Positions 10,324-19,868 of a DNA stretch of 64,000 bases are shown here, in pieces. A program made the position numbers and the translations under genes. Positions within the stretch are counted from its first letter, which is position 1. The number at the start of each line of letters is the position of its first letter. Origin of the DNA: Hericium rajendrae (Eukaryota > Basidiomycota > Agaricomycetes > Russulales > Hericiaceae); contig CM065885.1 in assembly GCA_033439255.1 (NCBI GenBank), positions 1,984,001 through 2,048,000 on the forward strand, written 5' to 3'. Below the pieces are notes generated by a model. The model did not search any database. It was not told the DNA's origin and saw only the letters and a list, made by a program, of their open reading frames with translations.

Positions 10324-10979
10324 ACGACCATCTGCGGGAGACTCACTGGCAGCAATGACAAGTCATTAGCATTAAGCGACAGAGTGGAAAGCGCACACGC
10401 ATCGATCATGCGCAGGCGCTCCACGCCAGACTGCGCTCACCTCCTTCTCCTCGCCGACCTTCACCGTTGGGCCCGTCACGAAGCACCCTGTCATGAAGCA
10501 CTTGCAGATCTCCACGTACTGCAGCCACTCGAAGCAGTAGAGCAGGTTTGCGCTGAGCATGCAGTCAAAGTAGGTCTGCACAGGTCTGCGATGACCATCG
10601 GCAGGAGCACCGCGGGATCACGCAGCCTGCGGTGGTGTGTCAGCTGGGCTGTAGTGGGACGTATGCGCAATGAGATGGGACGGGATATACGGCGGTGGTG
10701 GCTTTGCAAAAATGTGCATCTTGAACTCCTGCAGGATCTCCACAACCGTCGATGAGGGCAGCAGCGTCACAAGCTGTCCCACCCCATACCCATCACTGGA
10801 CGGCACACCGACCGCCCAAATGCAAAAGCGCAACGCACCTGGTTCTTCTTCGTCACTGCATCCTAGTCGTCCACCAGCAGCACCTTCATAATCTCCAGCA
10901 TCTGCAGCCACAGATCCGGGCACTGGGCACCATCATCCTCACGCATGCACTTCCTCCTGCAGCTCTCCTTGCATCACGC
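10324..10979 (-). pseudogene. EAF3/MRG15-like pseudogene, unit A, MRG-domain part
   Basis: The minus strand carries MRG-domain fragments in changing frames: LLVDD-stop-DAVTKKNQ, an apparent intron, VVEILQEF, then PAVLLPMVIA, NLLYCFEWLQYVEICK, GPTVKVGEEKE and LPVSLPQMV. In EAF3/MRG15 (a NuA4/Rpd3S chromodomain subunit) these occur in this order near the C terminus. In-frame stops and frame changes make it a pseudogene. It is cut at 10979 by insertion of B1; its N-terminal half reappears at 38824-39265. The same segment occurs at 47.5-48.3 kb and, split, at 59.7-63.6 kb. An uninterrupted version of the site where the 2.9 kb element entered unit D is at about 10681-10700. Confidence 0.75.
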
Positions 10980-11045
10980 TGTCACGCTCGCAACACGTTT
11001 CAAGCGCTAACATGAAGAAAAGGGCGGCGCATCACTCATTTCGCT

Positions 11046-11052
11046 TATAAAA
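11046..11052 (+). promoter_or_regulatory. TATA box of the LTR-embedded ORF
   Basis: The sequence TATAAAA lies 119 bp before the first ATG of the LTR ORF, only ~66 bp inside the LTR. The 3' LTR has the same motif at 23736. This placement suggests a transcript separate from the genomic RNA. Confidence 0.5.
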
Positions 11053-11164
11053 TGAGAAGAAGCAACGTCATGTAAGAATTTGCCAACCTGCATCAAAACC
11101 ATCCCACAAACACGCTGCACTCTCCCTAAAGCCTTATTCACGCTCCCTCTTGACTCCGTCCCTC

Positions 11165-12436
11165 ATGCTCCAACGCATCATGGCCTGGTTCGATTCTCTT
11201 CTTAATCCTGCTCCAGAACCTCGCCGGCCTGCTCCCACTGAGAATCTCCCTCCTCTCTTCCTAGCAGTCCATCATGATTCCCTGCGAAGCATCACTACCG
11301 AGAGACTCAATTTTTACCTCGGAAGGAATCTCATCACTGCCAACCCTAGATACCGTCTAACGGTTCTCGACAGGCCAGAGCCACCTGACCCTCGACGAAT
11401 TCTTGAAGGTATGCAGGACATCACCGACCAGATATCCATCGCTGCACATCGTCAGGAGCAGGAGATCGAGACTGAACTCGTCTTCGATGACCGTTCCTTT
11501 GTAATGTTGACTGATATGGATGTAGGGGACCTCCGACTGGAGGTAGAAAGGCATGAGAATGACGACATCCCCAGCATCATGGCCGCTGCATTTCCTGCCA
11601 TGCTCTCTGCTGCCCAATTCCCTCCTTCCATTCCGGCTGCCCCGAGCGCTCCCGCATTAGCTCCACCCCTGCCTACGCCAACACTTCCTGAGATCAGTAC
11701 CGACCCGATGTTTCATGCCCCTGGTATCATCACCATTATTCCCGAAGGGCCCTTCAGCCACATCTATGCTCGACAGTTCCATCAGTGCACCGGCTACGTC
11801 TGGGCCCCCTCCTCTGTTGATCTCCCTTTTAACTTCATGACCATCCGGCTCATCACCGGAAACCTGCACTTCCCCTGGATCTCAGTCGTTAAGCCGATGA
11901 TGCCCATTCGCAAAGGCCAGTTCATCTTGTTGATTTCGGACATCGAAGGATCCTGCGCCTATGGCGCTATCAAGGAACTCCTCTCGGTGACGGATACCTG
12001 GGCCGTTTGGAGAGTAAGACGTATGAAGGTTGTGGACGATCTCGGGCCTGATTGGGGGGAGGAGCCAGCCAGCCCTGATCCCGATTCCACTTATGGATCT
12101 GGGTGCATCACCATGGTCGTGCCACGTCATTGGTGCATCGGAGAAGGAAGAGAGAGGCAGAGGCTTACCAGGGACGGGGCAGAGGCAAAGGATCGGCTCA
12201 AGCCTTACAATCCACTGGACCTTTTCCACTGCATATACGAGGCCTCCACATATGTGACATCCTACAGTGGCCACTGCGAGCCTGCAGTCTTTGATCACAT
12301 GCACAAGGCCTGCCAGATCAAGAAGATCGCCATCGAGGCTGGAACTGCGAGGATGGATGTCGATGTAAAGGAGTGGGTTCGGAACGAGCCTCCTCGGGCC
12401 GAGTTTCATCCGACCATAGGAGACCCTTACGCCTAA
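11165..12436 (+). CDS. LTR-encoded 423-aa protein of unknown function (B1)
   Basis: Intact frame wholly inside the 5' LTR. The first ATG is at 11165 (MLQRIMAWFDSLLN); the frame is open a little upstream but has no earlier ATG. The product has a P/A-rich linker (around residues 155-180), an acidic N-terminal half and a compact C-terminal half (GYVWAPSSVDLPFNFMTIRL, GQFILLISDIEGSC, WAVWRVRRMKVVDDLGPDWG). The segment around SDIEGSCAYGAIKE with a following W-rich stretch resembles a small beta-barrel of the KOW/SH3 kind, but that is a guess. No retroviral domain, signal peptide or membrane span. The second copy in the 3' LTR is identical apart from a few substitutions and one early stop. Coding within an LTR is rare (the classic case is sag of mouse mammary tumour virus; no similarity is implied). 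Confidence 0.75.
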   Translation: MLQRIMAWFDSLLNPAPEPRRPAPTENLPPLFLAVHHDSLRSITTERLNFYLGRNLITANPRYRLTVLDRPEPPDPRRILEGMQDITDQISIAAHRQEQEIETELVFDDRSFVMLTDMDVGDLRLEVERHENDDIPSIMAAAFPAMLSAAQFPPSIPAAPSAPALAPPLPTPTLPEISTDPMFHAPGIITIIPEGPFSHIYARQFHQCTGYVWAPSSVDLPFNFMTIRLITGNLHFPWISVVKPMMPIRKGQFILLISDIEGSCAYGAIKELLSVTDTWAVWRVRRMKVVDDLGPDWGEEPASPDPDSTYGSGCITMVVPRHWCIGEGRERQRLTRDGAEAKDRLKPYNPLDLFHCIYEASTYVTSYSGHCEPAVFDHMHKACQIKKIAIEAGTARMDVDVKEWVRNEPPRAEFHPTIGDPYA

Positions 12437-12738
12437 AAAGGGACTGGTCATGTTCTTTGTCGTATGTTTCCTGCACTCTGTCTTCGTCATGATGCTACAT
12501 CACCTATGTTCTCTCATTTTCCTTTTGATTTGTTTGGTCTCTGACTCATACGTCTGAGCGTTGACTCGTTATGACTCTTACCTTCGTTTGACTCTTCCTG
12601 ACTCACTATCCTGACCGACTCATCTCCTAGTCACCTACCTTGACTCACCCTTACTATACATGACTAGGAATGACTCACTCGTTTCATCTATCCTTTTTGA
12701 TACATTTCTTACCCGCGCAGCCATAGGAGCTCTTAGGG

Positions 12739-12746
12739 TATATAAA
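12739..12746 (+). promoter_or_regulatory. Second TATA box in the B1 LTR, likely genomic RNA promoter
   Basis: TATATAAA followed by GGCTGTTCC, about 465 bp from the LTR end. Transcription starting just after it would give a normal R-U5 region of ~430 bp. Both LTR copies carry it. Upstream, 12535-12660 is full of TGACTC/GACTCA motifs (AP-1/Gcn4-like sites), possibly stress-responsive elements. Confidence 0.55.
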
Positions 12747-13209
12747 GGCTGTTCCTGTAACACCAAATTCAAGTATCTTTGCCCCCAGTTTGTACATCAG
12801 AATCCTCTAAGGTTCTTTCCTACAATCAAATCCTGGTCAAGTTGCTTCACAAGCGCTTTCAATCCACGTTATTCTACGAATTCACGTTGACGTCCAATCC
12901 ACGAAGATACGAATCCAAGCAGTTATCATTCCACGTATACGCACGTCCAGTCCGATCATCAATATTCACGTCCTACGAGTCATCATACTTTTGATCATTG
13001 TCCATCGAGTGACAGTGTTCTACGAACTTCTTCATCGCATCGCATACCCTCGACCTCCGTCTTCCACAGCCATAATCCTTGGCAAGTCGGATTCACACCA
13101 GAAGTAGAAGACAAATCCATCCCTCATCGAACAACTAGGAGTTCTCGGAAAAGTTACCAGAAAACCCAGACACCCCTAGGTCGGAAACTGCTTTTCCGCG
13201 TGACATCAT

Positions 13210-13226
13210 TGGAGCCCACCGCGAGG
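13210..13226 (+). other. Primer-binding site of B1
   Basis: TGGAGCCCACCGCGAGG, four bases after the LTR end. It would pair with a tRNA 3' end reading ...GGUGGGCUCCA. The implied discriminator base U is usual for tRNA-Cys, so that is my best guess for the primer. Element X has the same site with one change. Confidence 0.7.
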
Positions 13227-13702
13227 GACTCGGTTTGTTCTTCTGACTGGTAAACAATCCAAAAGCCAGGAACACGGCTTCAACATCGTTCAGCTTATAC
13301 CGTGCCCCATCACCATCTGAATCTTCGGATACCGAAGTCCCGTCCAGAAGATCGACTCCGACAACACTCGCATCAGATCTCATCAGTTCTCCAAGCTCTC
13401 TAAACCCAACGTCCAGCTCAAGTGAAGCAGGAATCAGTACCCTTCCATCGTCAGGATCATCACCAAGTTCGGTACCTCTGAGTACCCTTTCAAACTCTCC
13501 ACCATCTGCAGGAGCATCAATCTCGCCAGTCGGGAGCCCTGCTTCTCACCCTAGTCCAGTCCAGAATCCACCCGATTTATCCCTAGTTACTCCACTACCG
13601 CCATCACCTCCGCCCACACCTCCAATCCAGAATCCACCCGATTTATCCTTAGTTACTCCATTACCACCATCACCTCCACCTACACCACCAATCCTAGCCA
13701 CA

Positions 13703-15370
13703 ATGAACGTGAACATCCCAGCAGGACAGGGTATCGGTCCAGCAGTGAATCCAAATATAGGAGGTGCACCTGTAGCTCCAGCAGGACAAGGAGTCCAGCC
13801 ACAAGCTGGGCAAGGTGCTCAAGCTCAGGTTGGCCAGGGAATGCAACCCCAAGCAGTAGCCCCAGTACCGTCAATCTTGACTCTCCCCCTTCCAGGAACG
13901 AAGAATGCCCCGATCAAATTCAAGGGAGAGTACAATTATATGGAGAAGTTTGTAGACCACTTCGAGCGGCTGTGCAATCAGAACAATGTTGTCCTAGATG
14001 CTGAAAAATGTGTATCTATCACTCAGTACTGTTCACGAGAAGTCACCAAGTTCATCGAGGGTCTGGAGAGTTATCGAGCGAACAATTGGAACAATCTCAA
14101 GTCCGATCTGCTCAAATATTATGACGCAGACCTATACGACCAGCGATTTAAGAAGAGGGACCTAGCAAAGTACGTCAGTCAAACTAAACGTAAGAGAATG
14201 GGGAACCTAGCCTCTTGGAAGAAGTACACCCGGGGATTCGTCAAGATTGCAGGATGGCTCCTCCAGAAAAACAAAATCACGCAAGCAGAGCATGCAGCAT
14301 TCTTTTGGCGAGGGATCGGATGGGAGTTTCGCAAGATAATAGAGGTGCGATATTTGTCTTCTCATCCAAATCACAACCGTTCCCAACCCTATGACATGCA
14401 GGCAGTTGAAGCTATCGCAGAAACCATGTTGACCCGAAATCGTTTTGACGACATCCTTGATGAAAGTAGTGATGAGGACCCCACAGATTGGAGTGGGAGC
14501 GACGACTCAGAAGATGAAGACTCATCAGATGAAGATATCCGCCTCAATGAGCACCAGCGCGGCAAGAAAGCAAGGCACAATCGCAAGAAGATGACTCCTA
14601 AAAAGAAGAGAGTCAGATACGCAGAAGATGAAGAAGTGGAATACAAAGCTTCACGGTCGAACACGCCACCTCCACGGTCGAACATGCCACCTCCACCCCG
14701 ACAAGCCCCGAGTAATCAAGACACCATGGAAGACCTGATCCAGCAACTCAGTCAGCTCAGCATCAATGATCCTCAGTATGCAATGGTTTATTACAGGGCC
14801 TTACGGCTGGACAAGATCATAACTGAAATTATGCCACCTCCAGCAGTAAAGGGCCAGGGGGCAGCTCTGAATGTTGAGCCCAGACGGCTACCCACTCCAC
14901 CTCCAAGGACCCCGTGGCCGAGAGACCCACCTCCACACATAGGAAACAATAATTCAGGAGGATCTGGGAGCACCACATTTCCACCCAACCGCAGAAATGA
15001 GATGACTTGCTATGGATGCGGAGACCAAGGACATGGACTGAATAACTGCAGAAGGTTGGAAGAATTAATCAGCCAAGGAACATTAGCCCGTGATGCTCAG
15101 AGAAGGATCACCCATGGGAACGGAGCCTTTATTAGACGATTCCAAGATGAAACAATCATCGCAGCAGCAGCACGAGAGCGAGCCGAACAACAGGCACCTG
15201 CACAAAGCACACCAATCGCACGAACAAATCTGATTCAAGTGATTGAGTATGAGCGAGAATCTGACGATGAAGATGGAGGAGTGTTTTTGATGGCAGGAGA
15301 TACCGATGAGGAAGACTATTTGGCCTATCCAGTGGAACGATCCCCAAAGAGCACCTCACAAGCTCGGTGA
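13703..15370 (+). CDS. gag: B1 Gag
   Basis: Capsid-like helical region (NYMEKFVDHFERLCNQNNVV, FIEGLESYRANNWNNLKSDL, residues ~70-190) and one CCHC knuckle CYGCGDQGHGLNNC (about 15008-15050) that binds genomic RNA. Acidic and basic stretches lie between (SDDSEDEDSSDEDI, KMTPKKKRVR). The frame stays open upstream to 13247 without an ATG. That stretch is S/P/T-rich and contains an in-frame duplicated ~66-bp unit (13562-13690), so the true start may be earlier via splicing or a non-AUG codon. The frame ends at TGA 15368-15370 but continues in the same frame as protease, so this stop may be a mutation or a readthrough point. Confidence 0.85.
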   Translation: MNVNIPAGQGIGPAVNPNIGGAPVAPAGQGVQPQAGQGAQAQVGQGMQPQAVAPVPSILTLPLPGTKNAPIKFKGEYNYMEKFVDHFERLCNQNNVVLDAEKCVSITQYCSREVTKFIEGLESYRANNWNNLKSDLLKYYDADLYDQRFKKRDLAKYVSQTKRKRMGNLASWKKYTRGFVKIAGWLLQKNKITQAEHAAFFWRGIGWEFRKIIEVRYLSSHPNHNRSQPYDMQAVEAIAETMLTRNRFDDILDESSDEDPTDWSGSDDSEDEDSSDEDIRLNEHQRGKKARHNRKKMTPKKKRVRYAEDEEVEYKASRSNTPPPRSNMPPPPRQAPSNQDTMEDLIQQLSQLSINDPQYAMVYYRALRLDKIITEIMPPPAVKGQGAALNVEPRRLPTPPPRTPWPRDPPPHIGNNNSGGSGSTTFPPNRRNEMTCYGCGDQGHGLNNCRRLEELISQGTLARDAQRRITHGNGAFIRRFQDETIIAAAARERAEQQAPAQSTPIARTNLIQVIEYERESDDEDGGVFLMAGDTDEEDYLAYPVERSPKSTSQAR

Positions 15371-17518
15371 ACCACCTTTGATGGAGTATATCCTCCAAAG
15401 AGACCTGTAACAGTGAAACCCTCTGGAAAGGCTACGGGAAGTATGCCTACACCCAAGAATGTGCCTCGTACTTCTCAGGTCCCACGAATTCCAGGCGAAC
15501 GAGTAGGACATCCAAGAAATGGTCCTATTACGCGAAGTTCAAGGAATGAGGAAAAGGGAAAGGCACCAGAGCCACGCACAGAACGTGAGGATGTGCCAAT
15601 GGACTGGCGAGCAACCAATGTGGACTCGGACTCTGATGAAGAAGACCCATTGGACAAGAAGAGGAGAGAAATGAAAGGAAAGCCGCTCATTCCACGCGTC
15701 GAGCCGAGCCCTAGTAATCCTTCTGGACAGCAGCCTGTAAACACCCAGGATCGGCTATTTGATCCGGCAGACAATGACCAGATCATGGAAGATGTGACTC
15801 CAGCTGCTACGCAGCTGAAACGGATCAAGCAATCAGCTGGTGCAAAGGGAGAAAATGAGAGGAAAAAGCCCGCACCTCGCAAATCTGCTATATCGGTGGA
15901 TCCATCACAAGTAGTCAAACAAATGTTACGCACGCCCATCCAGCTCTCTATAGGAGACTTGTTAGGATCCTCATCGGAAATTCAATCTGTCTTGTCCGAA
16001 AGCATGAGAAAGCGAAACCAAACAATGAATACTACAATAATGGAAGAAGGAGCTGGTGTACATTCACTTTTTTGGCCACCCCGAGGACCTTTGATTAAGG
16101 TACAATTTCAATATCGGGAAAAGGACATAACAGGCATTATCGACACTGGCTCTCAGCTCAATATTCTAAGTCTTGAAGCTTGGAGAAAAAAGGTCCGTTT
16201 ACCCATTGACTTGAACCAGAAGATAGAGATGTACGACGCAAACGGGGGAACGGGTCAACTCATTGGCTTAGTCCGAAAAGTGCCCCTGTCTTTCGGCGAA
16301 GTAACAACTAAAGCGGACTTGTATATTGGGGAACAGGTACCGTTCGAAATGCTGTTGGGAAGGCCATGGCAAAGAGGAAATTTAGTCTCGATTGATGAAC
16401 GAGAAGACGGGACTTACCTCGTACAGAAAGATCCCGAGCAGCCCGACCGAGCCCTATGGGAAGTGTTAGTCGAAGAAGAAACAGCGCACTTTGGACCATT
16501 CATGGTAGAAGTATGTGACTCAGGAGAAAACATAGGTGTTCAAAGCTACTTCGTAAGCACTGGGAGATCAACGTGCTCCGTTGCTGGTAATATGACTCAA
16601 ATTCGATCATGGAATGATGAAGCCAATACAGCAGCGGGGAACCTGCTCGATTGTGACAATGACGCAGCAAATTCGATGGGACGGGTCGATATCGAGGAGA
16701 ACAGGGTGAATGTCGAAGGGAAACCTCACAGCAGAAGGCCCGATCCCAACGCGGTCGCCCGTGAAAGCGAATTGGAGGGCATGAGTCACCGAGCATCATC
16801 GGCGATTGCAGGAGTCGTGGGCATGCGAATCGGAAACCACGAAATCAATTTCCCGAAAAGCGAAGGAGAGATGCAGGGTGAGTGCACCTCGAAAGACAAT
16901 GAAACCCAGAATACCGAGGGAAGCGAGGGGATGCATCAGGCCACCAATAAACAAAAGGGCGCGCTGGCTCCAGAAACGGTCATGGGAACGCGTTGGGACG
17001 ACTTATGGAGGAAAATGCCGTCCTCGAACGATAAGGAATCCGCCCTCAGCCCAAGACTGAATAACAAAGATCATTCAGCCATCGTACGACCCTGCGGGGG
17101 CGGGACTTCCTCACCAAATGGCGACGAAGAACTCCGGGGAGACCGCACCATGAAAAATGGACCCGACAGGATTGCTGACACGGTTGACTCGGCACACTAC
17201 GGCGTCAGCAAAGCGAGCAGCGCACAACTAAGGGGAAATGTCAGGAGGTCAGACTTCGAAGAATGGGAAAGGCACGAACTCACATTTGAGAACAACGTGT
17301 TCGCTGAAGTGGGGCAAGTCGCAAAGAGCCCGCCCGCGTCTCGAACTTGCGCCACCAAAAAAAAATTGCGGAAGATCGAAAGTCCAGTCAAAGGAAAGCA
17401 TGTTTCGGGAGACGCGAACGTCCTGCTCGGCGTTGGAATCGAGTCAGCGCGATACGCCACCAATAGAAAAATCTGCTCACGAAATAAAAATTGTGAAAGT
17501 TGGTCACTCAGGACCTAA
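15371..17518 (+). CDS. pro: B1 protease region (aspartic protease plus long tail)
   Basis: Same frame as gag after a single TGA. The pepsin-like retroviral protease is clear: IIDTGSQLNILSLEAW near 16137-16185 and PFEMLLGRPWQRGNLVSID near 16340-16395. It would cleave the polyprotein. After the protease there are ~370 residues of low-complexity, charged sequence with no recognised domain up to TAA at 17516. RT is not in this frame; it follows only after an unrelated ORF, so the usual protease-RT fusion is broken here. Confidence 0.8.
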   Translation, partial: TTFDGVYPPKRPVTVKPSGKATGSMPTPKNVPRTSQVPRIPGERVGHPRNGPITRSSRNEEKGKAPEPRTEREDVPMDWRATNVDSDSDEEDPLDKKRREMKGKPLIPRVEPSPSNPSGQQPVNTQDRLFDPADNDQIMEDVTPAATQLKRIKQSAGAKGENERKKPAPRKSAISVDPSQVVKQMLRTPIQLSIGDLLGSSSEIQSVLSESMRKRNQTMNTTIMEEGAGVHSLFWPPRGPLIKVQFQYREKDITGIIDTGSQLNILSLEAWRKKVRLPIDLNQKIEMYDANGGTGQLIGLVRKVPLSFGEVTTKADLYIGEQVPFEMLLGRPWQRGNLVSIDEREDGTYLVQKDPEQPDRALWEVLVEEETAHFGPFMVEVCDSGENIGVQSYFVSTGRSTCSVAGNMTQIRSWNDEANTAAGNLLDCDNDAANSMGRVDIEENRVNVEGKPHSRRPDPNAVARESELEGMSHRASSAIAGVVGMRIGNHEINFPKSEGEMQGECTSKDNETQNTEGSEGMHQATNKQKGALAPETVMGTRWDDLWRKMPSSNDKESALSPRLNNKDHSAIVRPCGGGTSSPNGDEELRGDRTMKNGPDRIADTVDSAHYGVSKASSAQLRGNVRRSDFEEWERHELTFENNVFAEVGQVAKSPPASRTCATKKKLRKIESPVKGKHVSGDANVLLGVGIESARYATNRKICSRNKNCESWSLRT

Positions 17519-17743
17519 GAGGGAATGCCGCGGAATACTCATCATGGTCAGCGAAATCTGCCGTTCTGCTGGTACGACGGGGCCAAGAGAGCACGCTGCG
17601 GAAGGTCTGGGCAGACCGCAACAGCCAACTGAGAAGGGCGACATCCTCGGGGCTGAGGAGAAGTGAGGAAACGGACTGACTCTGGTTGGTGAGCTTAGAG
17701 CCTCGCCGAGCGCGAACCGAGAATCGAGAAGTCAGAATCCGAA

Positions 17744-17750
17744 TATAAAA
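17744..17750 (+). promoter_or_regulatory. Internal TATA box before B1 ORF-I
   Basis: TATAAAA, 115 bp before the ATG at 17865. Spacing and sequence are close to the TATA-ATG arrangement of the LTR ORF (119 bp). The 346-bp gap between protease and ORF-I (17519-17864) holds nothing else I can recognise. Confidence 0.45.
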
Positions 17751-17864
17751 GTGCAGGCCAACGGGATAACGTACTTTCCTCAGGCTCCAGTGCTCTTCTC
17801 GCCCCCGCACGAACAACCCTCTCTACTCCTGAACGCGTTAAACGCATCAACCTCCCCCTACACC

Positions 17865-19868
17865 ATGAATAGCAAACTGCACGTTTGCTCGATCATGAGC
17901 AGCCCGCTCCGAGGTATCCCACCCTCTGAAGTGCCAGAAAATGATTGCGAACTCACCTCAGACCCAGACATGAACGGAGCCGACTATCACGAGCTCCTCG
18001 GCGTCCTCCAGCACACAAAGGCGCGGTTCACTGAGATTCGTGATGCGGGGGATCTCCACGGCATGATAGTAGTAACGGACAAGGGTATCGTTGCAGGGAT
18101 GGGCATGGAAGGACAGGCCGGCCTTCCCTACATCGACATGGCGCTCGTCAACAGCGAGCTCCGAGTCCACTTACCTGGAGTGGGGAATTGCGCCCACTAC
18201 ATCGGTCACGGCATAATGCGGTATTACCTGGACGAGCTCATCATTGAAGGGACGCGGGAGCTCGAATCGGACAACGACAGCGGAGCTCTGGACCGTGGAC
18301 ACGACTGGTCCTTTCGAGAGCTTCGGCCCTTTTGTGAGAGATCGGGCGTCGCCAGCGCCCCTCCCGAGACAGATCCCGCACCCTCTCTTGACCCCAGTCC
18401 CACGGGAGGTCTCACTTACCCTCCCGAACCCCTCAGAACTCCCGAAGCCCACGCCACACTCGATCATTACCCCGCACCAATGGATCTTCCTTTCGGCCTT
18501 CCTCCGGCGAGATCCACTTCGCTCGACGACACCTGCGTGCAAGAAGCAGCCCCGACCAGAAAACTTGTTCACGCGCTCACCTGGGCACAAGCTGCGAAGA
18601 ATCAAGAGGAGGACATTGGAAGCATTAGAGTTGAGAGAGAGGATATGGTGGAAGAGGGAGGACGGCTCGGTGGGTCCAATTCCGCAGGATCGTCCTGCCC
18701 GTCTCTTGAGTCTATCGTGAGCGACGAGATCGATACGTTGGTCTTTGGCCTAGGACACCTCCGAGAAGGCACGCTCGAAAAGATCACCGAGCTATACAGG
18801 GTCGCCGGCATTGCCATTCCTCCACCCGACACCACTTACAAAGTGGAATCCATGCTCGCCCTCCTCACACCCACTGTCCTCGACGAGATCCGCCGTACAG
18901 CGGCCGAATCCGAAATCACGTCCGAAGCCTCCATGAGTAATGACTCCCTGCCTCAGATAATTATACCTGTCACTCCGCCTTCCCCCGACACGCGCTCTCG
19001 AATCGAGGCTAACATTGCGGCGCACATCGGATCGGACGGCGACGTCTCAGATATGCAGTCCTCCATGTCCATTTCCTCGAGCCGTGAATATTACAAGACA
19101 GCCATGCAGATCGATGCCCAGCACGAAGCTGACGAAGAACGCGACGACGTACTGACAGAGGGCCTCGACGAGCAAATCTGCGGCATCCCTAGCGAGTTCA
19201 GCGGCGACCGCTCGCCTCTCATCAATCCTCAGATATCCCTTCCAGGATTCCGGGCCCAATCAGATGGGTCGGCGCGCGCAGAGCCGCTGACCTACCCCCA
19301 TTCCTTCATGGGTTTGAAGCCTACGACCTTCATTACCAGTGAGCTTCGCGACCATGTTCTCATACCCGACCTCCTCGTGCTCGCCGATTCCCCGTTCCAT
19401 CCTTCAGCGCTCAGTACCTACTATTACTGGCGTGGACTCTGCAGGACCGTTATTCTCTGCGTGCACGACAATGTCACGCTGATCCGTCGACACTTCGATC
19501 GAGGAAATCCCGAGCTTCAAGACGCCCTCGACCACCCGGCGCTCAAGCTTATACGGGAGTACGCTGGATCTCCTGAAGCGCCACTAAGCCCGCTCTTTTG
19601 CGACTCTGAGGCTCAGTTCCTACTCATCACTGCCAATTTTTTTCGAACCCAGAGGCATTTCGAGTATGCCAACGCGCTCGAGCAGCTCATTTCGACGCAC
19701 TTTGCCGATGACAGGCTTATTCGCAACGTCATCAAGAGCGGGCTGGTCGATGGACTCCAACTTCCCATGCTCGCCAAGTTTTACAACCGCGAGTTCAAGG
19801 AATGGTACGATATTGTCAAGAAATACATTATTGATGAGCGTACCATCCTCGGAGAGGATGACGACTAA
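17865..19868 (+). CDS. B1 ORF-I: 667-aa protein of unknown function between protease and RT
   Basis: Intact frame, out of frame with both protease and pol. Starts MNSKLHVCSIMSSPLRGIPP. Region ~30-140 looks ordered (GMIVVTDKGIVAGMGMEGQA, NCAHYIGHGIMRYYLDELII). Residues ~150-330 are P/S/E-rich linker. The C-terminal ~190 residues are helix-rich (ALSTYYYWRGLCRTVILCV, LITANFFRTQRHFEYANALE, MLAKFYNREFKEWYDIVKKY). No retroviral, nuclease or transposase motif seen. Its own TATA box suggests separate expression. Because pol follows in a third frame about 570 bp later, pol cannot be made by a simple gag-pol frameshift in this copy, unless ORF-I is spliced out. Could be a captured host gene or a Gag/accessory protein. 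Confidence 0.7.
   Translation: MNSKLHVCSIMSSPLRGIPPSEVPENDCELTSDPDMNGADYHELLGVLQHTKARFTEIRDAGDLHGMIVVTDKGIVAGMGMEGQAGLPYIDMALVNSELRVHLPGVGNCAHYIGHGIMRYYLDELIIEGTRELESDNDSGALDRGHDWSFRELRPFCERSGVASAPPETDPAPSLDPSPTGGLTYPPEPLRTPEAHATLDHYPAPMDLPFGLPPARSTSLDDTCVQEAAPTRKLVHALTWAQAAKNQEEDIGSIRVEREDMVEEGGRLGGSNSAGSSCPSLESIVSDEIDTLVFGLGHLREGTLEKITELYRVAGIAIPPPDTTYKVESMLALLTPTVLDEIRRTAAESEITSEASMSNDSLPQIIIPVTPPSPDTRSRIEANIAAHIGSDGDVSDMQSSMSISSSREYYKTAMQIDAQHEADEERDDVLTEGLDEQICGIPSEFSGDRSPLINPQISLPGFRAQSDGSARAEPLTYPHSFMGLKPTTFITSELRDHVLIPDLLVLADSPFHPSALSTYYYWRGLCRTVILCVHDNVTLIRRHFDRGNPELQDALDHPALKLIREYAGSPEAPLSPLFCDSEAQFLLITANFFRTQRHFEYANALEQLISTHFADDRLIRNVIKSGLVDGLQLPMLAKFYNREFKEWYDIVKKYIIDERTILGEDDD

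Larger units (their letters stand above)
10980..13205 (+). repeat. 5' LTR of B1 (2226 bp)
   Basis: Direct repeat of 23670-25895 at a constant offset of 12690, with no length difference. By eye I count about 23 single-base differences, all transitions and about 20 of them CpG versus TpG/CpA. It is unusually long for a fungal LTR because the first ~1.45 kb is a gene-like unit (TATA box plus 423-aa ORF). The real transcription start of the element is probably after the second TATA box at 12739. Confidence 0.95.
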
